From the NCBI RefSeq assembly GCF_020076305.1, contig NZ_JAIQXE010000001.1, forward strand, positions 62,001 through 126,000: a DNA stretch of 64,000 bases, given 5' to 3'. The number at the start of each line of letters is the position of its first letter. The first letter of the stretch is position 1. Below the pieces are notes generated by a model. It was not told the DNA's origin and made no database searches. It worked only from the letters and a program-made list of their open reading frames with translations. Source of the DNA: Flavihumibacter profundi (GTDB lineage: Bacteria; Bacteroidota; Bacteroidia; Chitinophagales; Chitinophagaceae). Of the stretch, positions 9,119 to 18,062 are shown one piece after another. A program made the position numbers and the translations under genes.

Positions 9119-12100
9119 TTATCTGTTCTGCTTTAAAAAAGCAAGTAAATCAGCCATTTGCTGTTGGTTGACCTGTTTTTCCAGTCCGGATGTCATAGCC
9201 GACATATTCAATGCCCTTAATGATTTGATATCGGTCCGGTTGATCATTCTTTCTTCAGCGATGGCATTTTTCAGTTTTATTGCAGTTGCTGTTTCGCTGG
9301 CAATGATGCCCTGGAATGTTTCCCCATTGGTTTGTACGACTTCCCATAAATCAAATCCGCTCGATATGGATAAGTTAGGTGCCAGGATATTGGCCATTAT
9401 AGCATCCACTGACCAATTATGAACAGTGCCCAGATCTGGTCCGAAACTAATTCCCATTTCGCCCCTGACCTGGTGGCAGGTGGCGCAGTTTTTCTGAAAT
9501 ACGGTTTTCCCTTTAGCAATATCCCCATTCATAGTAAGCGACTGTTGGTATGCTTTATTAACCTTTTCGGCTTCTGCTTCGGTTTTAGTTAACAGGAGCC
9601 TGGCCTTTTCACGAAGTTTTAAATTCGACTGTGCCATCAGTTGTACACTTCTTTGCCAGCCTACACTTGCGGGCTGAACGATGCCCGCTTCAATAGCATT
9701 TAACAGCATAGCTACCCGCCTGTCATCTTCCAAAAAAGTATTCATGGCAGCATCCTGTATTTCCGGCGTCAGGTTATTCCACTGGGTTAAGAGGTAATGG
9801 GTAGCAATAGTATCCGGGATGTTACTAAGTGTATACACAGCAGCTACCTGGATGGATGAGCGTTCAAAGGGTGCAATTAACTTTTTTAGCTGGTCGGCAT
9901 ATGGAGCCGGGTTTCCAAGCGCCAAAAACCTGATACATTCCACCCTTTTATCTTCGGGTTGATGCTCATCAACAACAATTGCCATGGCTTTTTTTATGGC
10001 TTCATTTTTTGAAGCTACATTGGGCATGCCCATTACTTTCAGGAGGTCCAGGCAAGCCTTTCGTGTGTCCGCAGAAGGATGATCAAAAAATGTTTTCACC
10101 AATATATCCTGTTCACCAGTAAAAGCAGCGGGAGTTTTTTGCGATTGAAGTCCCTGTGCCAATCCGGCCAGTAAAGGTGCGGGCCAATCGCCATCCTGAA
10201 CATTCACGGCCTTTTTAATCAGTCGGTGAATAACAGCTGCGTTTCCGCTTCCACCGATTATAGCACTGATACGATGCACCAATGAAATATAAGCAGGCAT
10301 CCCTTTATGGAAACTATCCAATACTATATTTAACAGCGATTCGGTATTGGCGGTAGCACCCGATAATGCAGCCAGTTGCACCCATTCATCATTGATGTCT
10401 TTAAATAATAGTTTATTCCTGGCCGTTAGCGCTTCGGGGCTATTTACAGATCCAAGCGTGCAAAGCAATTGGAACTTTACTTTGGCATCCGTGTCATCCT
10501 GCAGGGAAAAAAGAGCTTTGGATAAACCAGGCGCAGCATCCAAATGAAGTTCAGCCAGTTTGATGGCGTTTTCCCTTACACCAGGCTGGTTATCTTTTAA
10601 TGCCCCTTCAATTATTTGGGGTGTCAGTGCGTCAATACCTTCAAGGGTCCAGAGTGCATGTAACCGGCCCAATGGCGCTTTGGGATTTTGCGCCATTTGT
10701 TCAAGTGCATGCAATACAGATTTATCTTTCCTGTCGACCAATAAGCGCTGGGCATTTAAACGCCACCATATATTCGGATTAGCTAGTTGCGCTACAAGTT
10801 GTTCGCTTGTTGCATCGCCCAACTTCAGGCCTTTGGTCCAATCTGCCGCTTTTGTACCTGTAGGCGTTATGCGATAAATGCGACCCATGTCATGACCGTT
10901 ATACAATTTGCCTGATTTGACTACATCTTCGCCCATCCATTCAGGATGCTCGATGATCTCACGGTAGTAGTCTACTACATAGAGAGCGCCATCTGGACCG
11001 ATATACATATTAACCGGACGAAACCATGCATCAGTGGAAGCCAGGAATTCTTTATGCGGATGAATGCGACTGGCTATAAAGCTGGCGCCTTTTTCGGTTA
11101 ATCTATCTACGTGGACCAGGTTACTCACCGGTTCTGCCACAAAAGACGCATTGTTGAAAGGCGCGGGGAAAGCGCCTCCCAGGTAAGCCGTTAATCCGCA
11201 TGCTGAAGTAATCACCCCAATGTCTGTCAGCAATTGGTGTTCCGGATTTTTAGTGATTGGGAACACTTCTGCAGCATTCCCGTGGTCAGACAACGATTCG
11301 GTGGCATCAGTGACAACCAGGTAAGGATTGCGTTTCAGGTAAGTTGCCGGCATAACTTCCTGGATAATATGGTTAGCGTTAGTTACAAGAAGATGATGCC
11401 CCCATTGATCAAATGTATGCCCAAACTGCGTAATGCTGGAGGTGGTTTCCAGCAGGTGTTGATCGGGACGAAAACGAACGGAACGGCCACTCGCGTTTTT
11501 ATCAAGGCGTGGACCATTGGGCTGGGCGGGATAATAAATTTCGGTACCCTCGTCGCCAAATTCTTTCTGGTAGGTTTGTGTGGCAACAGCACCCTCATGG
11601 CCAAGGTAAATCCAGTTGTCCATTCCCAGTACAGGGCTGTTGAGGTTGTGTTGGGGATTCGATAAGGCAAAACCCGTAAGCAGGGTATCTTTTATATCTG
11701 CTTTACCATCATTATTAGTGTCTTCAAAATACAACACGTTAGGAGCGTCAGTAATAATTACGCCCTTTTTCCAGCGCATGATACTGTTGGGCAAGGTCAG
11801 TCCATCGGCAAAAACTGTGCTCTTATCAAGTTGGCCGTCACCGTTAGTGTCGTATAATAGTTTGATTACACCAGAACCAGTTTTGTCCAAAGGGTATCCA
11901 TGCATTTCAACCACATAGAGCCGGCCGTATTCATCGATCTCCATATCAACAGGGTCGGAGATCAGTGGTTCCGCCGCTAGTAACTCGATCTTAAATCCCG
12001 GTTCGAGTTCAAAAGATGAAAGGGCATCTTCTGGTCTTAATCCTTGGTTATTGGCTACAGGCTTATCATGACGATTGTGGCAACCTGCCATTAAAAGGAT

Positions 12101-12142
12101 AGTTAATAGCAGGTACAACTGCTTTTTGAATATTATGCCCAT
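9119..12142 (-). CDS. PVC-type heme-binding protein: beta-propeller, HEAT-like repeats and cytochrome c domain
   Basis: A 1007-residue lipoprotein (lipobox LLMAGC, Cys21) of the three-part class known as PVC-type heme-binding CxxCH proteins. Residues about 35-410 form a membrane-bound-dehydrogenase/glucose-dehydrogenase-like beta-propeller (DPVDMEIDEYGRLYVVEMHG, IYLGHEGAV, YIGPDGALYVVDYYRE). Residues about 450-830 are helical repeats. The C-terminus carries one c-type heme site, CATCH at 886-890, with a candidate distal Met in the GISFGPDLG to LNMSAM region. Such proteins are abundant in Planctomycetes and Bacteroidota and are thought to oxidise sugars or related compounds, but few are characterised. 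It sits between pncA and the deacetylase with gaps of 20-21 bp. Confidence 0.88.
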   Translation of the reverse strand: MGIIFKKQLYLLLTILLMAGCHNRHDKPVANNQGLRPEDALSSFELEPGFKIELLAAEPLISDPVDMEIDEYGRLYVVEMHGYPLDKTGSGVIKLLYDTNGDGQLDKSTVFADGLTLPNSIMRWKKGVIITDAPNVLYFEDTNNDGKADIKDTLLTGFALSNPQHNLNSPVLGMDNWIYLGHEGAVATQTYQKEFGDEGTEIYYPAQPNGPRLDKNASGRSVRFRPDQHLLETTSSITQFGHTFDQWGHHLLVTNANHIIQEVMPATYLKRNPYLVVTDATESLSDHGNAAEVFPITKNPEHQLLTDIGVITSACGLTAYLGGAFPAPFNNASFVAEPVSNLVHVDRLTEKGASFIASRIHPHKEFLASTDAWFRPVNMYIGPDGALYVVDYYREIIEHPEWMGEDVVKSGKLYNGHDMGRIYRITPTGTKAADWTKGLKLGDATSEQLVAQLANPNIWWRLNAQRLLVDRKDKSVLHALEQMAQNPKAPLGRLHALWTLEGIDALTPQIIEGALKDNQPGVRENAIKLAELHLDAAPGLSKALFSLQDDTDAKVKFQLLCTLGSVNSPEALTARNKLLFKDINDEWVQLAALSGATANTESLLNIVLDSFHKGMPAYISLVHRISAIIGGSGNAAVIHRLIKKAVNVQDGDWPAPLLAGLAQGLQSQKTPAAFTGEQDILVKTFFDHPSADTRKACLDLLKVMGMPNVASKNEAIKKAMAIVVDEHQPEDKRVECIRFLALGNPAPYADQLKKLIAPFERSSIQVAAVYTLSNIPDTIATHYLLTQWNNLTPEIQDAAMNTFLEDDRRVAMLLNAIEAGIVQPASVGWQRSVQLMAQSNLKLREKARLLLTKTEAEAEKVNKAYQQSLTMNGDIAKGKTVFQKNCATCHQVRGEMGISFGPDLGTVHNWSVDAIMANILAPNLSISSGFDLWEVVQTNGETFQGIIASETATAIKLKNAIAEERMINRTDIKSLRALNMSAMTSGLEKQVNQQQMADLLAFLKQNR

Positions 12143-12163
12143 CTAATATATTAATTGATTGAT

Positions 12164-12778
12164 TTAAATTTCAATAATCTCTTTGCTGGAGATTAGTTTT
12201 CCACCTTTTTCAATAAAGGCCTGGTTTGTTTTTATAAAGTCTTCGGCTTTCAGAGGACGGGTACCATCTTCAATGATAAAGGTTTCAAAACCTTCCCGGA
12301 GACTATCCATTGCTGTATAAAACACACATATATCGCCGCACAAACCGGTTATATAAACCTGGGTTACTTTTTTGCTGTGCAGGTAATCGGCAAGACCCGT
12401 CGATTTGCGGTGCCCGTTATCATAAAAGCCACTGTAACTGTCAATCTCGGGGTCAGTGCCTTTCCTGAAAATGGCTTCGGCCTTGTTTGTATGAAGCCCT
12501 GCCGGAAAAGCTGCACCAAATGAACCCTGCACACAGTGATCGGGCCAGAGTGTTTGTTGAAGCCCGTCTAATTCAATTACATCAAATGGCTTTTTGCCTG
12601 CATTATTTGAAGCGAAACTTTTATGGTTTTGAGGGTGCCAGTCCTGCACTGCAACGACCAGATCAAAATAATTTTGCAGCTTATTGATAACGGGGATGAT
12701 TTGATCACCCCCCGGCACAGCCAGTGCCCCGCCAGGTAAAAAATCATTTTGGACATCTTCAATCAGGAGCACTTTCAT
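12164..12778 (-). CDS. pncA: Nicotinamidase
   Basis: This 204-residue cytoplasmic isochorismatase-fold enzyme converts nicotinamide to nicotinate plus ammonia. The catalytic Asp is D8 in LIEDVQNDF, where Glu replaces the more usual Val at position 7. The metal-site block is DWHPQNHKSF (D46, H48, H52), with a further His in LWPDHCVQG. The catalytic Lys lies in FRKGTD and the nucleophilic Cys in LCGDICV. Length fits PncA. It follows pncB by 4 bp, which together complete the two-step Preiss-Handler entry to NAD, and is itself followed by the PVC-type cytochrome gene after 21 bp. Confidence 0.93.
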   Translation of the reverse strand: MKVLLIEDVQNDFLPGGALAVPGGDQIIPVINKLQNYFDLVVAVQDWHPQNHKSFASNNAGKKPFDVIELDGLQQTLWPDHCVQGSFGAAFPAGLHTNKAEAIFRKGTDPEIDSYSGFYDNGHRKSTGLADYLHSKKVTQVYITGLCGDICVFYTAMDSLREGFETFIIEDGTRPLKAEDFIKTNQAFIEKGGKLISSKEIIEI

Positions 12779-12782
12779 GGAC

Positions 12783-14192
12783 TTATTTTTTATAATGGGC
12801 CCTTAATTCATTGCGCAGGTCCAGTAATTTTTTACTCAAGCCGACTTTGTAAATGTGCGGGTTTTCGAATCGTTTATATTCAAGTGGAAGGAGCGACAAT
12901 CTTTCCTTCGCATAACCGGCAATCTGTTTTAAGGAATGCGGCGCATCAATTATTTTTCCCTGATGCATAACCTTGGAAAGCAAGGGCTGGTGCTGGAAAT
13001 TATCTATTGATAATGATTCACCAGGTTCAAAGGGATGGTACATGGTGGCAGTTTTTTGTTCCCCGGCAAGCGCAATTACATCGGCACCAAGGAACATTCC
13101 ATTTTCAGAAATCACACGGCTAACCTGTTTAATTCCGGGTAAGGTTGTTTTTTCGAAGGTTTCAGATAATTTAAGGCGTGGTTTCCCTGAAGCCATAGAT
13201 AGCTTGTAAACGCCGTCCAGGGCAGCGTCCGGCTGGCCTGTAACAAGGCGGGTACCTACACCGAAAATATCAATTACAGCGCCCTGGTCTTTTAAGCTTT
13301 TAATTACAAATTCATCAAGCTGGTTTGATGCGGCAATCTTCATGTAAGGCAATCCTGCTTCATCAAACATTTGCCTGGCTGCTTTAGAGAGATATGCTAG
13401 GTCACCGCTATCGAGTCGGATACCCTTAGCGCGATACCCTTCTTTCTCCATTTCCTTTGCAACAGTGATGGCATTGGGCACACCACTTTTCAGTGTGTCG
13501 TATGTGTCTGCAAGAAATATACAATCATCGGGTCGTGACCTGGCAAAAGCACGGAAAGCGTCAAGTTCATTGTCATAACTCTCAATAAAAGAATGGGCCA
13601 TGGTACCTGCCGCGGGGAGTCCATACAGGCGTGCGCCATAGACATTGCTTGTTGAATCAAACCCACCGATCACCGCTGCTTTTGTGGCAAGCATCCCACC
13701 CATGCCCTGCGCCCTGCGTAGTCCAAAATCGCTTAAGAGGCTATTACCTGCGACCCCTTTCATACGCGCGGCTTTTGTTGCAATAAGCGATTCAAAATTC
13801 AGGATATTCAGCAGCAGGGTTTCCACCATCTGCGCTTCAATAATATTTCCCTCAACCCGAAGGACAGGAGAGTTGGGGAACACAGTTTCACCTTCCTGGC
13901 AGGAATAAACATCACCCCTGAACCTGAAGTTTTTTAAGAATTCAAGGAATGAGGGATGAAATTTTATTTCCTTGAGGTAAGCAAGGTCGTCATCGGTAAA
14001 ATGCAGGTCTGACAATATGTTCAGTACATCCTGTAGTCCTGCGAAAACCACATAACCACCCTTGTTGGGCACTTTGCGAAAGAAGTAATCGAAGCAGGCT
14101 GTATCATCTTTCCGTCCTTCCTTGAAATATGTTTCCGCCATTGTTATTTCGTACAGGTCGGTATAGGTTCCGCTTATTGAAAAGGATAACAT
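12783..14192 (-). CDS. pncB: Nicotinate phosphoribosyltransferase
   Basis: A 469-residue cytoplasmic enzyme that joins nicotinate to PRPP with ATP hydrolysis, giving nicotinate mononucleotide. Family motifs are the N-terminal YTDLYEITMAETYF, the FEFLKNF-type segment (here EFLKNFRFRGDVY), the conserved central GTMAHSFIESYDNE containing the histidine that is phosphorylated in this family, the ribose-phosphate region GIRLDSGDLAYLSK, and FGVGTRLVTG near the phosphate site. It belongs to the longer NAPRT-like group. It overlaps neither neighbour: 18 bp from the macro-domain gene and 4 bp from pncA, so the three are probably one transcript. Confidence 0.95.
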   Translation of the reverse strand: MLSFSISGTYTDLYEITMAETYFKEGRKDDTACFDYFFRKVPNKGGYVVFAGLQDVLNILSDLHFTDDDLAYLKEIKFHPSFLEFLKNFRFRGDVYSCQEGETVFPNSPVLRVEGNIIEAQMVETLLLNILNFESLIATKAARMKGVAGNSLLSDFGLRRAQGMGGMLATKAAVIGGFDSTSNVYGARLYGLPAAGTMAHSFIESYDNELDAFRAFARSRPDDCIFLADTYDTLKSGVPNAITVAKEMEKEGYRAKGIRLDSGDLAYLSKAARQMFDEAGLPYMKIAASNQLDEFVIKSLKDQGAVIDIFGVGTRLVTGQPDAALDGVYKLSMASGKPRLKLSETFEKTTLPGIKQVSRVISENGMFLGADVIALAGEQKTATMYHPFEPGESLSIDNFQHQPLLSKVMHQGKIIDAPHSLKQIAGYAKERLSLLPLEYKRFENPHIYKVGLSKKLLDLRNELRAHYKK

Positions 14193-14210
14193 GCATATAA
14201 GTTATGCATT

Positions 14211-14741
14211 TTATTCCTTATTTAAATCCAGTTGAAGTTTTACCAGTTCAAAATTTTCATCATCAAAACAAACAAATAAAACTTTGTCTATTTTATTTGT
14301 CCCGGAGAGGAAATCCTTAACTGTTTTTACGGCAATTTGAGCAGCGGCTTCCTTTGGGAATCCATATATCCCGGTACTAATGTTTGGGAAAGCAATTGAC
14401 CTGCAATTATTTTCGACGGCCAATTGTAATGAATTTTGATAGCAATGTGCGAGCTTTTCTTTTTCCCCGTGGTTTCCGCCATTCCAGACAGGACCGACTG
14501 TGTGAATGACATACTTTGAAGGCATATTTCCCGCTGTAGTAATAACTGCTTCACCAGTCTTGCAACCACCCTGCCTGGCAATAATCTTCCGGCAATCTTC
14601 TAATATAGAGGGGCCGCCGGCCCTATGAATGGCACCGTCAACCCCGCCTCCACCCAGGAGGGAAGTGTTTGCCGCATTAACAATACAGTCAACATGGGCC
14701 TTTGTAATATCAGCCTTTTGAAGTTCGATTTTTGCATGCAT
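14211..14741 (-). CDS. Macro-domain protein, probable O-acetyl-ADP-ribose deacetylase
   Basis: A 176-residue single-domain MacroD/YmdB-type protein. Diagnostic motifs are [23 protein letters not shown] at residues about 22-44, the [10 protein letters not shown] strand, and the phosphate-binding loop [14 protein letters not shown]. These proteins hydrolyse O-acetyl-ADP-ribose or remove mono-ADP-ribose from targets. Being first in the same run as pncB and pncA ties it by context to NAD turnover: it would recycle ADP-ribose products formed when NAD-consuming enzymes release nicotinamide, which pncA and pncB then salvage. No sirtuin or ADP-ribosyltransferase gene is in the window, so the NAD-consuming partner is elsewhere. 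Confidence 0.92.
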   Translation of the reverse strand: MHAKIELQKADITKAHVDCIVNAANTSLLGGGGVDGAIHRAGGPSILEDCRKIIARQGGCKTGEAVITTAGNMPSKYVIHTVGPVWNGGNHGEKEKLAHCYQNSLQLAVENNCRSIAFPNISTGIYGFPKEAAAQIAVKTVKDFLSGTNKIDKVLFVCFDDENFELVKLQLDLNKE

Positions 14742-14772
14742 GTTTGATATTGTTTTGCCGCAAATGTTTGCG

Positions 14773-15141
14773 TTATTTTATTTCGGTAACAATCATTGTA
14801 AGGGGTTTTTTGCCAACATTGGTTATTTTATGCGTTACAGCTGCTGACCACATTGCCTGCCCCGCTTTCATTTCGACCGTACTGGCTTCTTTATCTTTTA
14901 TTTCCACTTTTATTTTTATATCGGTAATAGCATAAACTGTGTGTTGCGGATGTGAATGCCAGTCTGCAATGGCACCCGGCGCAAAAGTTGCTTCTGATAT
15001 TTTAACCTTGTCATTTTCGGTTAAGACTTTAACAGTAACCCCGGGCCATGGTTGTTTTTTGTCCTGTGCACTGGTGGTTTGCACGGCTACAAATGTCATG
15101 ATTGTAATCACTGACAGCATTACCAGCATTAACTTTTTCAT
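14773..15141 (-). CDS. Exported cupin-domain protein
   Basis: This 122-residue protein has a signal peptide (residues 1-25, ending TTSAQ) and a single conserved beta-barrel cupin. The first cupin motif is represented by [18 protein letters not shown], with two histidines and a downstream region that would form the metal site. The second motif is [20 protein letters not shown]. It probably binds a metal in the periplasm; no substrate can be proposed. It is 31 bp upstream of the macro-domain gene and may head the same transcript, or have its own. The 31-bp gap holds a 14-bp perfect palindrome (CGCAAATGTTTGCG, 14759-14772). Confidence 0.8.
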   Translation of the reverse strand: MKKLMLVMLSVITIMTFVAVQTTSAQDKKQPWPGVTVKVLTENDKVKISEATFAPGAIADWHSHPQHTVYAITDIKIKVEIKDKEASTVEMKAGQAMWSAAVTHKITNVGKKPLTMIVTEIK

Positions 15142-15748
15142 TTTATTTGTTGTTTTCTTAAAGATAAATTATTGTTGTGTTTTTACCCTTTTTCAACTTC
15201 CAGAAGACTGATCATGGGAGGTTCCTTCCCTTTAGCAGGATAGGGCCCGCATATTGATATCCATAAAGATTACCGGGTGTTGTTTTTTGGGCTTGGCCAG
15301 GATCCGGATTGAGTTGGCATTATCACAATCCAGTAAAGCGCTTTAATAATACTGCAAGCCCTCATAGAACCGGGCATATTGCTTCCTGGGACCTGGCCAT
15401 AAGCGATTGCTTTTCAAAAGCCAATTGAGCGGCCGTTCCAGGCTTTCCAGCAACTTGCCGGGAAATAGTAAACTATGTGGCAATATAGATGAAGGAGGAG
15501 GCCAAGCCCCAGTTGATTATCCGCATTATTGTTTACTCCTATTGTCGTGATATTATGCACATGCACAAAGAACCAGGAAACCAACATATTTGTGCAGGGT
15601 TGTCCTGCGCCTTCACCCTGGACGGTTGAGTTCTTAGATTTGGGTTTGATATGTTTTTCAACCAAATAAGCCTGCATGCAATGGGGTCAGGATCATTTCA
15701 ATAGCAGCAGCCGTTGTTTTACCTGTAACTAATGACCATGGTTTTGAC
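15142..15748. other. Intergenic stretch with no supported gene
   Basis: About 600 bp between the cupin gene and the haloperoxidase terminator. The only open frame of any length (minus strand, 15414-15677, 87 codons) has an amino-acid composition unlike its neighbours, with clustered Asn, Cys and Trp and no recognisable motif, so I do not call it. An A/T-rich segment just upstream of the cupin gene (TTATCTTTA on the minus strand) may be part of its promoter. Nothing else stands out. Confidence 0.5.
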
Positions 15749-15777
15749 AAAAAGCCCCAACCTAAACTGGTCGGGGC
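15749..15777 (-). terminator. Rho-independent terminator of the haloperoxidase-like gene
   Basis: A 9-bp stem (plus 15754-15762 with 15769-15777) and 6-nt loop is followed on the minus strand by five T. One pair is G:U in the minus-strand RNA but would be an A:C mismatch in the plus-strand RNA, so the hairpin is fully paired only in the direction of the haloperoxidase transcript. It lies about 24 bp past that gene's stop codon. Confidence 0.8.
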
Positions 15778-15800
15778 AATTTTTTTATTAATGGTAAATA

Positions 15801-17156
15801 TTATTTTTCCTTCAACCCATTTTCAAAAATATAATCGCCGATATTAATGCCGGTAGCAGATCCTACCGTAATGGCTTTCCGGAAATGGTAGCCTATATAA
15901 ATCCTGGATAGCGCATTTTCCCAGATAGCCGATTTTACATCGTCGTAAGTACGGGTACCGGGCCAGTAGCCACTGGTAGTGGTAAAAGGCAAATGGGAAG
16001 TTTTGAAGAACCTTATAATGACTTCCCCGGCTGCTGCACCAGTAAGAGCGTGTGCAGAAGAATATTCACCAACTGGTGGAGTTGCCAGTTCCGATTGCCA
16101 GGTTGGGTCACCCACGGTGGCTGGATTATTATCATTATCGCCCGAATGAATGGCTGAAATCGGCCGCCAGAAATAATAATGCATTTTAGTATCAAATACA
16201 GCAATATAGCCATCTGCAATAGCCAGGTGCAACAATGCCAGTAAGCGGGCTGTTTTCCAGGCATCCATGCTATTAGCTGGCCTTTGTGCCAAAATGTCCC
16301 TTGCAACAGAATTCCATCCACGGGATGAATTTTCAGCCCAGAAATACCCGATTGCTTTTTGTTCAGGTGTACGAATTGTACTGTTTAGCTGTCCCAGCGT
16401 TTTCACCTCATTGTAATCTGCGGCATAGGCGGCACTGTTAACAGGGTATGGCGGGCCGGGAAGAAACTGGCTGGCGGTTTTAATAATCCAGGGTTGTTGC
16501 AGGTGAAAGCCTGCAAGGGCATAGGTATTTAGCGGCGGGAAATAACTGAATTCACCTGGATTAACACCTGAGGCGGGAGTTGGATTAAAACCTACCATCG
16601 GTATATAAGGGATATCTGCGCTGCGTTTTGCCAGTACGGCCTGTGCAACCGCCTTACCAAGTGCAATACCTTTAGTTTTAGCATCCCCGTCTGGGATTGC
16701 TGCAAGTGAACCAGCCAACAGGTTTTCGAATGGTGCAAAACCTGCTCCCTGTGGACCGACAACTTTTAAAACTTCGTATACCGCCTGCGAAACAGCCGCA
16801 TCCGGATCTGCATCTTTATCGACCTGGTGGTAAGCGTAAGTTTCAAATTTTGGTTTGATGCAGTTGAGGGCATCGTGCATAGCCACATGGTACATGGCGA
16901 AAAGCCTTGAAACAAGCGGGGGCGAAACACCAACATTCACTGGAAATGTATAAGCTTTCTGAATTTCAAGGTTCCAGGCCATAACTAAATCAGGAGAGGT
17001 CCAGCCATTATTAAGGTTCTGTGAGAGGCCCTTTGAAATAGAATCCTTAATTAGCAGCTGATCGTTTTTCTGGCAGGAGAAAAGTAATATGGCACAACAG
17101 GCTATGCACATGGAATAGCCCAGTCGTTTTGGAAATACGGGAATAATTCTTTGCAT
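15801..17156 (-). CDS. Vanadium-dependent haloperoxidase-like lipoprotein (PAP2 superfamily)
   Basis: This 451-residue lipoprotein (lipobox LLFSC, Cys28) has all three vanadate/phosphate-binding motifs of the haloperoxidase/acid-phosphatase superfamily. These are K324-x6-R331-P332 (KMHYYFWRP), the second motif EYSSAH with Ser367 and His369 in place of the usual PSGH, and S417-R418-x5-H424 (SRIYIGYH). The N-terminal helical bundle (VSRLFAMYHVAMHDALNCI) is typical of the bacterial vanadium-haloperoxidase group. Members either oxidise halides with peroxide or act as phosphatases. The Ala in the second motif and the lack of a tested homologue leave that choice open. It is monocistronic and followed by a good terminator. 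Confidence 0.88.
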   Translation of the reverse strand: MQRIIPVFPKRLGYSMCIACCAILLFSCQKNDQLLIKDSISKGLSQNLNNGWTSPDLVMAWNLEIQKAYTFPVNVGVSPPLVSRLFAMYHVAMHDALNCIKPKFETYAYHQVDKDADPDAAVSQAVYEVLKVVGPQGAGFAPFENLLAGSLAAIPDGDAKTKGIALGKAVAQAVLAKRSADIPYIPMVGFNPTPASGVNPGEFSYFPPLNTYALAGFHLQQPWIIKTASQFLPGPPYPVNSAAYAADYNEVKTLGQLNSTIRTPEQKAIGYFWAENSSRGWNSVARDILAQRPANSMDAWKTARLLALLHLAIADGYIAVFDTKMHYYFWRPISAIHSGDNDNNPATVGDPTWQSELATPPVGEYSSAHALTGAAAGEVIIRFFKTSHLPFTTTSGYWPGTRTYDDVKSAIWENALSRIYIGYHFRKAITVGSATGINIGDYIFENGLKEK

Positions 17157-17288
17157 AAAAAAAGTTTAATGGTGAATGGTATACAATATGGCTTTTGCGC
17201 TATTGTTTCTTAAAGTTCATTCAAATGCAAAGAATTCTGGTGGTACAAAAACGACATATTGAAGAAAAAAATGGCGCCAGGAAATCGC

Positions 17289-17774
17289 TTATTTTGGCTC
17301 TCCCCGCCTATATAAGGGTAGTGAAGTAAGGTGTGCAATGGATTCAGCACCCGAATCCCCTTCTTTACTGAAAGGCCATACAAATAATGCTTTCAGTGGA
17401 TGGTCTTTGCGGATTTTTTCTATTGCACCAAGAATAAGGTTTGTTGCAATTCCTTTTCTGCGGTACTCTTCCAAAACCATTGCTGAACAAAGGTAGAGCG
17501 CCTCATAAGTTGTGTCAAGTGGTGTAAGGTCAAATAGCTCCTTTTCTGAAATTTTATTTGCAAGAAACCTGTCCATTAATTCCAGAGTAGTAGGTATTAG
17601 TAAAATCCAGGCAACAGGGCCATTACCATCATCATATTCTGAAACTGTTGCAGGATGTATTTTTTTTAACCGCTCTATTATATCCTGGTTGACATCAAGC
17701 TGGTCTGGATCATTTTTTGTGGCGAAAACTTCATCTGCCAGTTGAATCATCCGTTCAAAGTTGCTTAAAGGCAT
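17289..17774 (-). CDS. GNAT-type N-acetyltransferase-like protein
   Basis: A 161-residue soluble protein with one GNAT-like fold. The acetyl-CoA pyrophosphate loop is visible as LEEYRRKGIATNLI around residues 104-117, preceded by a strand ALYLCSAMVL. The N-terminal half (MIQLADEVFATKNDPDQLDV, VSEYDDGNGPVAWILLIPT) is less typical and may define substrate choice. No export signal. It stands alone between the haloperoxidase-like gene and a 288-bp gap, so neighbours give no clue to the substrate. Confidence 0.72.
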   Translation of the reverse strand: MPLSNFERMIQLADEVFATKNDPDQLDVNQDIIERLKKIHPATVSEYDDGNGPVAWILLIPTTLELMDRFLANKISEKELFDLTPLDTTYEALYLCSAMVLEEYRRKGIATNLILGAIEKIRKDHPLKALFVWPFSKEGDSGAESIAHLTSLPLYRRGEPK

Positions 17775-18062
17775 GAGGTGATTTTATTTGAATGAAACAG
17801 CTTCTCTTAGGTATAAACAGGCAGCTTGCGGATCCGCTTTCCTGTTGCAGCGAAAACGGGGTTGGTTAATCCAGGTGCATTTGTTGCGAATGTTACTTAA
17901 CCTGGCATTACCGCAGCGAGTCATTTAACGGTCGCTTGTAAGGCAAAAGATATAATGAGTCCGCCACAAGATGCCCGGTATAACCTATGTAAGATTTTTT
18001 AAACGCTAAGATTTATCCGGTAGAACAAATACTTACAGCATGTTATATAGCCAAAGGTACCC
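17775..18062. other. Intergenic stretch, nothing recognised
   Basis: The 288 bp upstream of the acetyltransferase and downstream of the beta-helix gene contain no open frame with protein-like composition, no clear terminator and no repeat that I can see. Confidence 0.5.

Noticed and set aside
12164-14741. NAD genes plus macro-domain as an anti-phage NAD-depletion system
   Set aside because: All three are salvage or housekeeping enzymes; no TIR, SIR2 or other NAD-consuming effector lies nearby.
14759-14772. Palindrome CGCAAATGTTTGCG between cupin and macro-domain genes as terminator
   Set aside because: It has a very short loop and no U-run on the minus strand; kept only as a remark in the cupin entry.
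15414-15677. Minus-strand open frame of 87 codons
   Set aside because: No protein-like pattern or family motif; Cys and Trp clustered; it lies in a gene-free gap.
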